Part shown: one piece after another, positions 11,984 to 23,910 of the stretch
Numbering within the stretch: position 1 is the stretch's first letter
Layout of the letters: every line of letters begins with the position of its first letter
From: Clavaria fumosa
Lineage: Eukaryota; Basidiomycota; Agaricomycetes; Agaricales; Clavariaceae
Length of the DNA stretch: 64,000 bases
Assembly: GCA_951802425.1 (NCBI GenBank)
Contig: OX637802.1
Span: 1,798,001 to 1,862,000 of the forward strand
Reading direction: 5' to 3'
The notes under the pieces: model-generated
What the model was told of the DNA's origin: nothing
Seen by the model: only the letters and a program-made list of their open reading frames with translations
The model's database searches: none
Program-made: the position numbers and the translations under genes

Positions 11984-14594
11984 TTATACCGAGGTCCTTG
12001 GTATGGCTTGTACGACATGCGGATACGTCTGCGTGATCATCTGTAGATGAATGATTAGAGAGCTCGTCACACAGTACGAGAAGATTCTCGAGTTCACCGC
12101 AAACAAGACTGGTGCACGGACAGCCAAGATGTACGGGTCTTCTCCCAGACCAACAAATCTAAGCGTGAAAACCTTTCCATGAGATCACTGAAGTCCAGAA
12201 AATCACGATCGACACGTACATTGTTGATACGCCAGCTTCAATGGCGGCGGACAAGGTCAATGCTGCAAAAGAGGATCAGTCGGAAAGCACAGAAAGCGCG
12301 ACGCAAGAAATAACCTACAGCATTGCAGTCCGATGACGAAGGCGAAGAGAAGAACGGGTGCTGTGTATTGTCCATCGGAGTTGTACGACGGATCGGTGAC
12401 TTGGTGATGGTGCACAGTTAAGTTTGTGAACAAAGGATGATTTATACCGGAGCTTACTGCGCAAATAGAGGTATGCAAACAGCAAGCAGAGCGAGCCCTA
12501 AGGGTTTTATGAATACCATAAATGTAAGGGTCGGGGCGGCAGACTTACGACAACGTATGCTCCCCAGGTCAAAGCTATTTACAGCTGGGAAATCAGGGTA
12601 GCAAGAGAGAGGAGAAGGGGCCACATACCCATCCCAACGAGGGAATCATTGACAATCGCATCGATGCCTTATTAGGCGATAAGCTTCGATCTAACGTAAT
12701 AGCTTTCAACAAAAACATACCACGATCCTTGAACAGCCGCCAGGTACTCTTTGCGGCAGCAATATATGGCTTCCCGTACAGGGCTTGCACCAACCAGTCA
12801 GGCGTGACGTTAGATCGGACAACTTCGATACGACGCACCGACTTGAATATATGCATATCTGGAAGCACTAAAGTCAATACATTCCGAAAGACAGTTTTTC
12901 GACCAATCACCAACCGATTGAAGTACTCCACCAGGCCTTCTATACAACCGACAAAACATTCGGCACAACAGGCCAGGATTGCCGCCACAGCTGGAAACAA
13001 GTCTGGATTTTTTTTGTCGAATATTCATGAGCGGTACGCACGATGCCCTTCCGCATTTGCATTGCTCCTTACAGCTTGGAGTATCAGCCTCAGAATCTCG
13101 AGGAGGGTCACAATGAGCGAGCCGAAGGCGATGGACCCGAGGGAAATAGTCGACGCACGGCCAAGAGCCGAGAGGGTGGGGTGTTTGGGCTATGAGAGGC
13201 CAATATGTGTATTTAGCACATTTTATTTAGCACATTTTGGGCGGAAGAGACAAACCATTAGTCCTTGACTTCGTGGGCCGAAGTAATACCAGCCTGTGTA
13301 TGTGATATGAAATGCCGCTCCGAATACATCCTTCAAGGAAAAGTGCGCATACATCCATAGGGACCACCTGCTAATGTGGCGAGAGCCACGTTCCCTACCA
13401 CCTGGGACGTCCACAAATACGAGAATGTCTCGAAGAAAACGAGGCCAGCGACTTTGCCGGAAGAACATGAGGTGCCGGTGCTGCATGCTGGATAAAAGGA
13501 ATATTTTCAGCAGATGTAACGTTTCAAACAGAAATGAAGACTGAACAAGGATTCCCTGGGGTGAACTTTGCATATCTGAACAAGACTTCCGAATCAGAGG
13601 AAAGAATTCATACTAAAGTATTGCGCACGTTGCAATGACAGTAAACGTGAACCACCTTTCCACAACAAGCCATCAGCGTGAGTATGAGATAGCTGGTATT
13701 CTTAACAACTTACACGCTCAGAGCAGCCTGGAAAATGAGCGCGACGAACGCCACTACGTATACGCTCTTGTGAAACTTGGAGATATCCATCACAACTTGC
13801 AGCAGGAGCGATGCGAAAGGGATGCGAGATCTAAACCCAAAGTAGGCTAGGACAGAGAACACCGCAATGACTGTAAAGATGATGGCACCAGCTGGTTGTA
13901 GAATGAGCCACGGACGCGAGGATCAAAGCGCTAGGCATCAACACGGACAGTAAAATTTTGTAATCCAATAGAAGATGGCAATGCCTCTGCAGAAGGTGCG
14001 TGTCAATTGGAGACGGAAAATGGTTTGAACTGTTCTTACATGTTAAGCGCGATCGAGAGCAGGAGCGTAACATGCAGAAAAACTTTCGTAAAAGCGCGTA
14101 ACAAGGACAGAAAAATAGTCGAAAGAAGCAGCGCCGCTCCTGTCACGAGGAGCAGAAGGTAGACAGTATGCCTTGTGTTGGAGATCAACGGATGAGCGAG
14201 GAGGAATAAAAATAGACGTGACGCACCTATTGAGAGTGACCGAAAGCCCTGAATTCTCCTTCCCAAGCCCACCACCGAGTCCGCCATCGGATATCCACGA
14301 ATTAAGGACGATACCAGATAGGGCAGCGTATCCGAGAAACTACAAACAATGCAGCCGAGGAGGCATGTTGTTTGCCCCGGCGAATGTTGAATGCACGAGA
14401 GGAAAATAACGCACCTGCAGAATAAAAAGAATCGCGAAAAATGGGTCATTTATTCGTCTCTTTGGTTTGAAACGATCGCCCTCGTAAGGTGATTTTTCGC
14501 CAAGCAGAGACGTTCCTTGCGGCGGAGGCCCAGGGGGTGGCGCGTAGTTGGGCGTCGGACCCGGAGAATATTTCTGCGTCTCAACTTGCGACAT
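11984..14594 (-). CDS. PNS1/CTL-type choline-transporter-like membrane protein
   Basis: Member of the SLC44/CTL family; yeast Pns1 is a plasma-membrane protein of unclear transport role. Start ATG 14594 gives a Pro/Gly/Tyr-rich cytosolic leader (MSQVETQKYSPGP) leading to RRINDPFFAILFILQ, typical of the family. Then come many short exons with about ten hydrophobic helices. Recognisable pieces include YLLLLVTGAALLLSTIFLS, the SRIPFASLLLQVVMDIS helix (about 13825-13785), GWYYFGPRSQG, the conserved CFVGCIEGLVEYFNR, YGKPYIAAAKSTWRLFKDRG, and YNSDGQYTAPVLLFAFVIGL. It ends AIPRTSV-stop at 11986-11984. At least ten introns are implied, and small exon limits were not fixed. All conserved blocks are in order without a visible break. 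Confidence 0.88.
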
Positions 14595-14948
14595 TGCGCT
14601 GCAAAGGAAATGCTATAAGCGAGTCAAGCATCTGTTGAAATGAACGCACGACTGAGGAAAGCAGCTGGCTTAAGCTTTCCGCGAGTAGAATGCTCCACCT
14701 CCACACACAAGGCGACATGCGTCGAACACGTGATTGAACCCCTTGGTCACGCGGTCAAGTCGCCGCTGCTGTCCATAAGCCCTGCACCTGGAGAAGGACG
14801 CAAACAGTGACAGTGCTCCATGCATAGCTCGGCCGTTCCAGCTGGACCGTTCCAGCAAATGCAGTCAAGCGCAGTCTGATGTGATGCCGATCTGCCGTAA
14901 GCAAACAGCGCGTGTTGAACTGCATTTGGGGTTCAATCAAATCGTCGG

Positions 14949-14956
14949 TATAAAAG
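14949..14956 (+). promoter_or_regulatory. TATA box of the DUF6593 gene
   Basis: TATAAAAG lies 53 bp before the ATG at 15009, at the distance expected for a short 5' leader. The sequence match is perfect; promoter use is inferred. Confidence 0.55.
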
Positions 14957-15008
14957 GACGACTCCTCTCGCAACGGATTGTTTCCGCAAGAGATCGTCTC
15001 CCCGAGCC

Positions 15009-15751
15009 ATGGAATTACAGTTATCAAATGACTCACCCCGCAACACCTCCCTGCGCACACCAAATGGGCAGACCTTCTACCAGATCGTCACACCGAAGAA
15101 GCTCGGCGCGCGGACCACGACCGTACGCAAGATCGTGCCCAATTCCGCGCGAGAGGAGCTTCCCGCCGCCGTCACGAACTCTGCGCACGACGGCGTTCGC
15201 AACCGGGCGGAAGAAGTCGACATGCGGGACCGCTTCACGGACCTAGCAATGATCGAGTGGCCCATCTTCGCGAGCGACGTTCTCAAATATCAAGGGCAGG
15301 AGTTCCCTGCCCGCTCCTACTTGCGACCCGATGGCTTTTTTGGACGGTGAGTTTTGAGCTAGCCTCTCCACCTCCCCTCTTCTAAGACAGTTGTTCCCAG
15401 TCATCGTGTATTCCAAGGACCAGATAACCGCACGTATCGCTGGAGGCTAGGTGCCTTCGGGTCTGGCGCGCCTCGTGTAAGCTACCCTCTACACTCCTTA
15501 AATGCTTTGTATCCCCTAAAGCTAACACTAATCTTCAGCTTGAGCGAGCAGACGACGGCTCCAAGCAAGCGATTGCCTGGTTCCACCCGAGGGGTTGCTG
15601 GTTCTTCCTGAAAGAGCGCACTCCCGCGTACTTGGAAATTTCGCCTGACGGTATGCACATGCTTGACCAGATCATTATCACTTTTATATTTGTTGAGAAG
15701 TTGAGGAGGGAACGGAAACGGCGGAGACAGAATGGCGGGGGTGGGCCTTGA
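15009..15751 (+). CDS. DUF6593-domain protein
   Basis: Small beta-rich domain of unknown function, expanded in Agaricomycetes (family knowledge). Exons 15009-15346, 15401-15476 and 15539-15751 join in phase. It starts MELQLSNDSPRNTSL. Family landmarks are IVTPKKLGARTTTVRKI, LAMIEWPIFASDVLKYQGQE, the splice-crossing RVFQGPDNRTYRWRLG, and the C-terminal YLEISPDGMHMLDQIIITF followed by EKLRRERKRRR. About 208 residues, normal for the family. It has a TATA box and sits in a divergent arrangement with the PNS1-like gene. Confidence 0.88.
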
Positions 15752-16113
15752 TTCTCACGACGTTTCGCCAATTACATCCACATACACTTCCCCTTACACA
15801 TACTCAGTAACCTTCATACTACGATTTCACCATTTTACATTGTAGCCCCAGTACCAAAATTGTATTTGCGAACCAGCGTGCCCGTTCAGATCAATCTCAG
15901 AGGGCCAGCCAACGATGAGCGTGCGACTCGTCAAAAATTGCAGCGGCATTACCAGGGCAGCCGGCGGGCCACCGAGGGTCATTCTAAAATAGCAAAAGGC
16001 TAATTGAATACCATCGACTTCACTGCTGCGGACAACACCATTAATGATATACCCGTAACGTACAGAACGCTGACCCAAAATGGTCATGTGCAAAGATGTG
16101 GTCTTGCGTCGGA
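15752..16113. other. Convergent intergenic region
   Basis: Lies between two stop codons (DUF6593 gene and PP2C). No open frame or motif of interest; it should hold both 3' ends. Confidence 0.5.
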
Positions 16114-17803
16114 TCATGCGGGAATTTCAGGAACGGCAGGAGCAGCAGTGGTATCGGTAGCGGCGGTCGCGGCACCTGGGCTCGGGTTATTCTTGAAACG
16201 CACGACGATGACGGTGACGTTATCTAATGTGTGCGACCCAATGGCGTGGTTGAGGAGAAGTTTACTGGCTGCCTGGGCATCCTCGAGATTACGGATCAGG
16301 TCGATCGCAGCCTGGTCGGTAGTCACGTCCCAGAGCTGATTTCAAGACATTAGCGGGAAGGAACTCCAAGAAAACAGGGTGGGTTACGCACGCCATCACA
16401 CGCCAACACTAAGAACTCATCCTCGTCCCCAAGTTCCGTCTCGGTGGTATACGGAGCGCCGACCACGAAGTCCTTCATGGACGAGTCGCCCAGGCTGCGA
16501 GTGACAGCGAGGACGCCGTTGACACGGCCGCCCATGACGAAGCCGCCCGCGTCAGTGATACGCTTCGCCTCGCGCTTATCGGAACCTTTGTGGTCGTACG
16601 TCAAACGGATCGCCTTACCCGCACGGCACAGCACCGCACGCGCATCTCCCGCGTTCGCACAGTAAAGCACGCGCCGCGCCGCGCTCGGCGGGATCAGCAC
16701 TGGCGTTGCGCCATTATTGGTCGCAATCCGCCCAGGCGACGCCTGCGCGGGAATGGGTGTGGAGGTGACAGTTGCGGTGGCGGATGGTGGTGAGCCCGAG
16801 CGCGGAGTCCTACGACCGAGACTCTTAAGGGCCTTCTTGAACCCGCTGGTCTTGCCCTTTTTCTTTTCCTTAGAGTCCTCAACCGTTTCTTCTCGGGTGT
16901 CTGAGCCGGATTCAGCAGTGTCATCTCCGCTTCCGTTCTCATCGCGATGCGATTCCATAAGGGAGGATGACTGAATTTCTGGCACGGCAAAAGACTGTTT
17001 TCCCTCAGCGTCTTCCATCCGTAAGAAGGCTGTGACAGCAGTGCATCCTGATTGTATCACACCAGCGGAGTCCACGGACAGAAGGGACAGCCGCTCGTCG
17101 ACGTCGTGGAAAGTCTTGTTGAGGACGTCTGGGATGAGAGCGGTCGGAGAAGATTGGAGAACGTTTAGCAGAGACTACAGGTTGCAGGGCATCGTTGTTC
17201 ATTAGCGACACAGTGTGGGGCGAACAAAAGCGAAGGGGCACCTCATGAAAATGCCCGCCACACCACTCTGCTGCGTGTTTGCCGGCATGGCCATCAAAGA
17301 CGGCGAAGAAACCCTGCCCACGTATCCCACCAAAATCGACGACGAATGAGTGGGCATCCTCCATGGTTCGACGCGTGCCCTTGTCCTCTGAAACGCCCAC
17401 TTGATAGCATATATTCTTGGCGGCATGGCAGTTGAGAATCTGTATGAGAAACCATGAAAAGAGGATGCGGTAGGAGAGGAAAAGGGACATACGCCAAAAG
17501 TCTCTGACCCTTCTACTACGGTAATAGACTTTGAACGTGCGTTCGGGGAATCACTAAAGTCGTTCGGTCGTGTGCGCATATCCACCAGTGGTAATATTTC
17601 GATGGATGGACTTTGAATACAGTGTGAAACACAGATACGGCGATAAATATATGAAGACAAACCGGTGCTGACGCGATGTCGCAGAATCCTCTGATGTGGT
17701 TGGTTCTGGCGGCGGGGGGACTAGAGATTGAGCAGGTCAACCGCGATGAATGGAAGTTAGCGAAAGGTGACTGACGTGAATTATCTGATGGAACATCGTC
17801 CAT
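16114..17803 (-). CDS. PP2C-type Ser/Thr phosphatase (PTC1-like)
   Basis: Metal-dependent phosphatase; Ptc1-type enzymes damp MAP-kinase pathways. Start ATG 17803 (MDDVPSDNS), with a Pro-rich leader joined through introns to SIEILPLVDMRTRPND. Catalytic motifs: GVSEDKGTRRTMEDAH, FFAVFDGHAGKHAAEWC (DGHAG metal site), SGCTAVTAFLR, CANAGDARAVLCR, LTYDHKG, GGRVNGVLAVTRSLGD and DEFLVLACDGLWDV, then TLDNVTVIVV near the C-terminus. The last intron (16391-16336) joins ACDG to LWDV exactly. An unusual charged and Ser/Pro-rich insert of about 90 residues (EDAEGK to IPPSAARR) sits inside the catalytic domain before the CANAGDAR strand. The C-terminus is Ala/Thr/Pro-rich. Confidence 0.93.
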
Positions 17804-19152
17804 GCTGAGTTGTCCGTGGATTCGCCGGCGTGTTGCCTGCCTGTTTGATTGTCTGACTGGCTAAAGATTGGGGCTAACAAAGGGTTGGTGTTGTTCAATT
17901 ACAAGTTGTAACCAATTGAGGAGTGAGTGTGGCGCTGGTCCGAGCGTTGGTTTCATCATATCATACAAGCTTGGAGTTGGAGTATTTAACCTCCTCCGAA
18001 CCACAGCAATAACCGCCCGTTGCACAACGTCAAGCGCAGGCAGTGCCAGCGCGAACATCGCCTCTGATAATACTCTGCGTGCTGTAGCACCGTCAGCAGT
18101 CATCGTACTGCAATTGCAGGAGATCCGGCTGTGAGATCATGTGAGATGCGGATGGTTGACAGGGGCGTCGTCTACGATGGCTACCCGCAGTCTTCAAGAG
18201 CAACCACTCAGATATTATCTCTTCCAGACTTTGGGATCTGCAAGGAGACACGCTAAGACGAACCCTGGTCGGGACGTGGATACAGATGCGCACCCTCTGA
18301 GGGACTCGTTCACAGAGGGCCTCAGACAGATTTCAAAAACTTGGACAATCAGGGTGGCCGTCTGTTCCTCAACGCCCTTAGCGAGGTAGACCAGGTGCGT
18401 TCTTTTTGTTCTCCAATCAATTATCGCTGCCGACTAGATGTTACCCACCCATCGCAGAGTGACACTCCCAGCCATACTCTGGATCAGGCCCGTTAACCGG
18501 CACACCACGCTTGCCGGAGGGCGCCCCAGCACGACTCGGACTTTGAGGTCAGCGTCACCAGGTTTCAACCTGGCCATTCCCGGGCAGTAAATCAGCAACG
18601 GAATTTGCCACCGAAATCGGAATCTACCGTGTGTCAGCCTGATATTCCCTGTGTGCATGGCGAAGACACCCTCCAGGGTTGAGAAGGGGAAACACAAATG
18701 TAATTAACTCATAGATCCAGGGAATAATGGTTTTGCTGCTTTCGAGATTCCCTTTCATGACTTGTGTATGTACTTTGAGTGAAGCGAGGTATGTACAGAA
18801 CGGATCACACATGCTATAACCTAAGGCCTATTCCGCGACGAATTCAACGAACCCACTTCGCTCGTCCTACCAGAAGCGCTTATTTGTTGAACTGGACAAC
18901 GTCCAAACATTATCCCATTGGCAACGACAAAGACGCATTCGACTCTTTTACAGGAAACATCGAGCAAAATAATTATTCCCAATCGGTCTACCAACTCCTT
19001 CGAACGTAGTAGTTTATAAAATCCATAGCAGGTTGTAATAATGTGCCAAAGCAGCCTCGCACGAACGAGGATGAAAAGAAGCTTCGGAAGGCAGCAGTGG
19101 TCGGAAGGAAAAAAAGAACGCAGACGGGACAGCCCTGCTGATACCGTGCGGC
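17804..19152. other. Gene-poor stretch
   Basis: Several open frames of 60-115 codons occur on both strands (for example minus 17861-18103 and minus 18434-18697). None has recognisable motifs, a convincing start, or partner exons. With the pseudogene to its right it forms about 2.4 kb without an intact gene, the PP2C promoter included. Confidence 0.45.
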
Positions 19153-19945
19153 TCACTCAGATCCCGTCGCCCTTTTTCTCAGTACCGGCGAGGGCAATCG
19201 CGGTGGGAGCGAGTCGTCCAGATAGTATGTATCGCCGAAGTGCCAGTGTCGGCTATTCCCGTATCCTCGCTGATAGTGCGTGCGGGAAAACTACGGGTGC
19301 GGCGAGCTGTGATGATAGCTGCTGCTGTTCATGCGATCGTCCGCTACGAGGCAGGGGGTACCACGGTAGAGCTGGGGGCGGCTGATGGCCGCGGCGGGAG
19401 TGGATGAGTCCTCAGACGGCTAAGCGACGACGACGACGGCGATGAAGGAGGCCGCCGCCTCACCCGCGCCAGTTCTGGTTCTTGTCCAGACGTCGGCGGG
19501 TCGCGGGGCCGGCGAGTGAAGCCAAGGAGGCAGAGCTCCTGATGCCCTGCGCAATGGGTTAGTTATGAGGAAGGTGGCAACTGAGTCGGTGCTGATGCCT
19601 TGACCGATAAACACTGCCGTCACACTGGATCAACAAAAGATAACTGATAAACCAACGCACAGAAAGAAAGGCCGTGGCGAGGCCATTGTACAACGGGGCG
19701 TACAATTTAATTGGTCTCGGTTTGGCCACCCGCACTTGCTCAAGGTCGTCGTCCTCCGCCCTGGCGACGCGTAACTTTTCTCATACCACGCCCTCCTACG
19801 TCAGGGTCCCATGTCCGATGTCAACGAGGCCCTTGTTCGCCACTGCCGCGGCGCCGCGCTGCTGGTTCACAGGCACAAGCCTCTCCAACTCGGTCGTCTG
19901 GATCTGGGTGCCTAGCCATTTGACGCGCTTGTCATCGTGCTACCA
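19153..19945 (-). pseudogene. Decayed membrane-protein gene (possibly GT2-like)
   Basis: A minus-strand frame at about 19945-19650 reads like real protein (KRVKWLGTQIQTTELERL ... NKGLVDIGHGTLT) but is cut by two stops (TAG and TGA) before EDDDLEQVRVAKPRP and KLYAPLYNGLATAF. A second piece, 19540-19153, reads RRRLDKNQNWRG, then SRPQLYRGTPCLVADD, a TAG, and HWHFGDTYYLDDSLPP to a stop. From memory the first piece resembles the cytosolic N-terminus and first helix of fungal GT2-family membrane glycosyltransferases, and the second a C-terminal tail; that identity is tentative. If both belong to one gene, the central part is missing. Frame breaks and the missing middle argue for a relic rather than an intron-rich gene. 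Confidence 0.45.
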
Positions 19946-20242
19946 CCATCAAGCGCGGCCAGAGCAGCTTTATTAAGCGCGCTTCAAAGTCGGCGCAAGT
20001 TGGCATGACCGTCTCCACGGAGTCAGTCCATACAACAAGGACGTGTTCGTCGCGCTGTAGGCACAAAGATCGTGAAAGGGACCTAAGTTACCACTAGAGA
20101 TCGGAAAGCCAAGAACGCGTGATGTGGGGGTGTGTGTCAAGACCTGGATGGCATTGCTATATTTGGAGGTCGCGAGGATGTCAAGGTTGTTGCGTATAAC
20201 AAGGCATCCACGTGCATCAACTCTGGCTTTTGTAGCAGCAGC

Positions 20243-21749
20243 ATGAACGCTAACGCAGCTCAAGCTCATGAATCGCATTTCGGGCCTCCCTCGGGACTCA
20301 TCAGTCTTGCTGAATTTTTACGGCAGGTTGAGGAAGTCAGACATCATCGGGACTCAGAGACACCGCCGGCCGATTTGTGCCATCAAGGATCGTTGGTTGC
20401 TCAGGAAGAATGGGATGTGCTCGACCCCGAAGTGCAGAAAGCGGTAGCATTGGAATGTAGGGTCCGTTCCATCCTACATGATCTTTGCGTTAAGTTTTGA
20501 AAGGCAGCGTCGCTGATCTGAAAGAAACCCTCAACGCGACGTGGGGCGACACAAAGCTGGCAGCTCATATCCTGAAAAGTCATGGCCAAACTTTGTTCAG
20601 TATCTATGATTCAGCGGACAAGTCAGTCAAACGGAAGCGACGGCGAGGCGTCGTCGTTGACCCTTCGCAGGAGCACGCGGACATAACAGCATTCCAGCAG
20701 AAGCTTGACAATGTATGCCTGACCAGCTGGCCGTCAGTCACTCACGAATTCTTTACATCTGGCTACTCTGACCTAGTGCCGCTTCCCAGACTCACTCTTA
20801 ACTCCGCTCTGTTCATGCGCACACCTAAGCATTCAGATCAGAATTCTCTCAGTAACATCGTCGGTCATGTTCGGAGGCTCAAGCTCATAACTCACATTAT
20901 TCCTTGACAGAAAGAAATGTCTGACGGCCACTTGCCCAGAAGTCCTTCTGATCCTCCTGAAATTCTGATCACCGTCACTATCCATGATCCTATCAGCTGG
21001 AGCCATGGGTCTTTCTCACGTGCCTCCCAACATATCATCCTAGCATCCCAAACGCTTGGAGATCTGTTGTCCATCATTCCATGTGCATCGAATGAATTGC
21101 CAGACGAAATCGTTGAAGTCGATCGCGTTTCCGGATACGACGAAGACAGAAAGTTGACGGCCAACGGTGAAGTGCTCTGCATCGAGGATGTGGCCTATGG
21201 CGATGGAAAGAGTGAACTGGATTATGCAGAGCACGTTTCTTCACAAGCCATTTTTCTTGCGCTTACACATGCTTCTCGCAGCAAGCTGCTCTTACAATTG
21301 GAACAACTCCCTGCGGCAACACGTCCTGAATTCAGGAAGAGCCCGACCTCAATACACCACACAACTTGGATGTCGCTTTCTCTCAGAATCAATCAACCTT
21401 ACTGGCTGCTCCATCAGGGCAATTGCGAACATGTCATTATTGTCGACTCAATCAGGTTGGTTTGCGGGGCTTTTTCGGGATTCTCTGGCTCATACGTATA
21501 GATGCCAGAGTGCAGCATCCGTCTGATCCTCCTTCTGGGTATCCATTGACGGTACAAATCACCCCAACTTTGGTTCCTTTGTGCCGCGCGTGCTCCAAAG
21601 TCCCAGCGGTATGGTCTATTGTTGGCGACATCAGGCTCGGCGAAAGTCCCTGTGTTCTTTGTGAACCTTGCTGGCAGCATATGGGGTCCCCTACAGACGA
21701 GAAGGAGCTGCTCGCTGTGCCATTAATACGACACGAATACGGGTACTAG
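20243..21749 (+). CDS. snRNA-activating protein complex subunit 3 (SNAPC3/SNAP50)
   Basis: SNAPC3 homologues bind the proximal element of snRNA promoters for Pol II/III. Start ATG 20243 (MNANAAQAHESHFGPP). Exon 1 ends 20456; intron 20457-20503 restores the frame to SVADLKETLNATWGD. Conserved blocks: WPSVTHEFFTSGYSDLVPL, the SRASQHIILASQTLGDL box, IEDVAYGDGKSELDYAEH, and the zf-SNAP50 part with SLSLRINQPYWLLHQGNCEH, HPSDPPSGYPLTVQI, CRACSKVPAVWSIVGD and PCVLCEPCW. An intron near 21454-21501 joins VDSIR to DARVQHPSD. It ends RHEYGY. Length and Cys pattern fit the family. Confidence 0.9.
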
Positions 21750-21982
21750 GGATAGTGCGGGAAGTCATCAATTGCTGGGGTGCGGAGTTCGGGGTAGATA
21801 TTCTACATCAGCATCCGGACGAAAAGAAACTCATGCTCTGCCTACAAGATACACTTGCATCCCCCAGGTCGCTCCAACAATAACTTATGGTATTGAATAT
21901 GATATAAATAATATGTATGCCACAATATTATCGTACGAGTAACCTTTCACACGTCCTTGTCGATCTAATGCTCAACCAGCGT

Positions 21983-23741
21983 TTAGAGCTCGGCGAGACC
22001 CGGTCCCCCCTCCTTTCCCCTACCTAGGAATACCTTTCTCAACCTCTCCCACCCATCTCGCATCACGCCTTCAGCCTCCTGAATCCACCGCACGGGTATC
22101 ATATGCCAGAATTCTTCCGAGGAGTTCAAAGGGAGCGGATCGGCCGCTATCCACATCTCCCGGAACTTCTCATACATTTTCAAGCTCTCGGAGAAGCGGT
22201 ACAACGTGTTAATCAGTGCGACGACTTCGCTGCGTTGCAGCAGGTTGCGGTTCGAATATGGGCTAGGGACAGGCTCAGGCCATGAGTACGCCGAAAACGG
22301 CTCGTTGAGCCACTCACTCGAGTGCTTGCGAGTCCAATTCGAAAAGAATCTTCAGCGCCGTGCCGAGTCCTGTGATTTGGACCTTGCCCCAGAGCCTGCA
22401 CTTGTCGCACCCCACGCAGTCCATGATGCGCGACACGTTCCGGAAGTGCCCCTTGAACTCGTCCTTGAGGACCTCCGCGCCGACGCCCCGGAACATGCCC
22501 TGCTCGTCGAATCTGCCGGCCTCGGTCGCGACGTCCACAACTTCCTCGAGCTTCTGCCGCGTCTCGACATCCGTCTCGTGCGATCCTGCGGCGCAATAGT
22601 CGTACGCGCGAAGATAGGGCCCGATGCGTGAGACGGCGCGCAGGAGGAGGACCGTGTTGAAGTAGATGTTGTGGAGACGTTCCGGGTGTGAAGCGACGCG
22701 AGAGATGAAGCATGGGAGTGAGGGTGCCTTGGACGGTGTGACAGTGAGAAAAAATGAAGAGTTGGCAAAAGGTGGCCTACCCATTGGCCAGTGCTTTGGT
22801 TCAGGGTATCAAAACATATGTGGGTCGATATTGAAGTGTGCAGACCTATTGATGTTAGCCACAAAATTCATCCCGTAGAGAATTCCGGACCGCATACCGG
22901 ATATAATCTTATAGTAGACTTTCTTTTCTAAGCATACCCCATTATCTTCTTCACTCAACCTTCCCCCCTCACCTCCCATTGTATCTGGTAGACCGACAAT
23001 ACTGACAGCGGCCTCCCTGCTGCTTAAATCCAGCTCGGAGAGCCCAAAACAATTCTCCTCATAAATAGATCTCCAGACACGGTGTGCAGAAGGCCCAGAA
23101 TAGCCCGTATAACGTTCAGGAACGAGAGACAGGTCGAAATATTCGCCCTCCGTGTGATCGTCCAAAAAACAGAAGTCGGAGTCACGGTAATAACATCCTG
23201 GAAGAGCGATGCGCTGAGTTTATACCCATTAGTCACGGTCCTCTGCCCTGAAAGCTAGATGAACCTGGTCTGATGGTGGCTCCAGTTTGCTGAGGGTTGC
23301 GGCGCGCCACTTCTCTGGAATTTCGCTCTGAGAGAAATAGGTTGGGATGAACCATTTCACAAAGCAGAATGCCTAAACTATCACCTCATCGACAGTAGTG
23401 ATACCACATTCTCTGCTCATGCACAAACCGTTCTCCCGCCAAAACGGACACTCCCGATACAAGTCGACCTGGAAGTAGCGAAAGAATGGTGTCTGGACCA
23501 GTTCTCGGAGGCTATTGTAGAGCCTATCATTGACGTTTTCAATTGTCTCGTAATCACAAAGGGTAGTCTCTATTGTTCCTGTGGGGGTGTTTGTGCAGAA
23601 ATCGTTGGCCTGATGGTGGTGCTCCGAGAATTGAATGGCATCCGCTGGGAAGAAGTTGAGCAGAATCAGACCAACGGCGCAAGCAGCGAAAAGAGGAAGG
23701 ATTGTATGCCGTCGACACCGAACGAGCATGTATGCCAGCAT
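21983..23741 (-). CDS. ERO1: ER oxidoreductin ERO1
   Basis: FAD-dependent thiol oxidase that recharges protein disulfide isomerase in the ER lumen. Start ATG 23741 (or 23729), followed by a signal-anchor helix TILPLFAACAVGLILL. Features in order: DFCTNTPTGTIETTLCDYET, the shuttle pair in LCMSRECG (C-x4-C), DSDFCFLDDHTEGEYFDL, PERYTGYSGPSAHRVW, IYEENCFG, KVYYKIISG, HTSISTHICFDTLN, and the active-site CVGCDKCRLWGKVQ (C-x2-C-x2-C) preceded by the long helical FAD domain. The last exon (from about 22210) ends GPGLAEL. At least five introns. It is divergent to the next gene, with about 170 bp between starts. Confidence 0.94.
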
Positions 23742-23910
23742 GAAGGTTCTTTGACTGCCGAGACGGTTGACATGATCTATCCCTTGTCTCCCCTGCCGTT
23801 GCCCGTGCCCGTGACACGTAAGCTGTTTGGCACGTGACCACGACACATTGGCACATAAGCCTGGTGCTGCGCAACGCAGCGGCCCCCGCTGTGTCTGCTG
23901 TGAGTATGCC
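23742..23910. promoter_or_regulatory. Divergent promoter of ERO1 with CACGTG
   Basis: A 169-bp spacer between divergent starts. A perfect CACGTG at 23831-23836 lies in GGCACGTGACC, close to unfolded-protein-response elements bound by Hac1/XBP1-class bZIP factors; a half-site ACACGT precedes it at 23814-23819. ERO1 is a classic UPR target, so the site is plausible, but it also fits a bHLH factor. Confidence 0.4.

Noticed and set aside
22352..22864. Overlapping minus-strand ORF of 170 codons rich in Ser/Arg
   Set aside because: A shifted frame of ERO1; the conserved C-x2-C-x2-C frame is the coding one.
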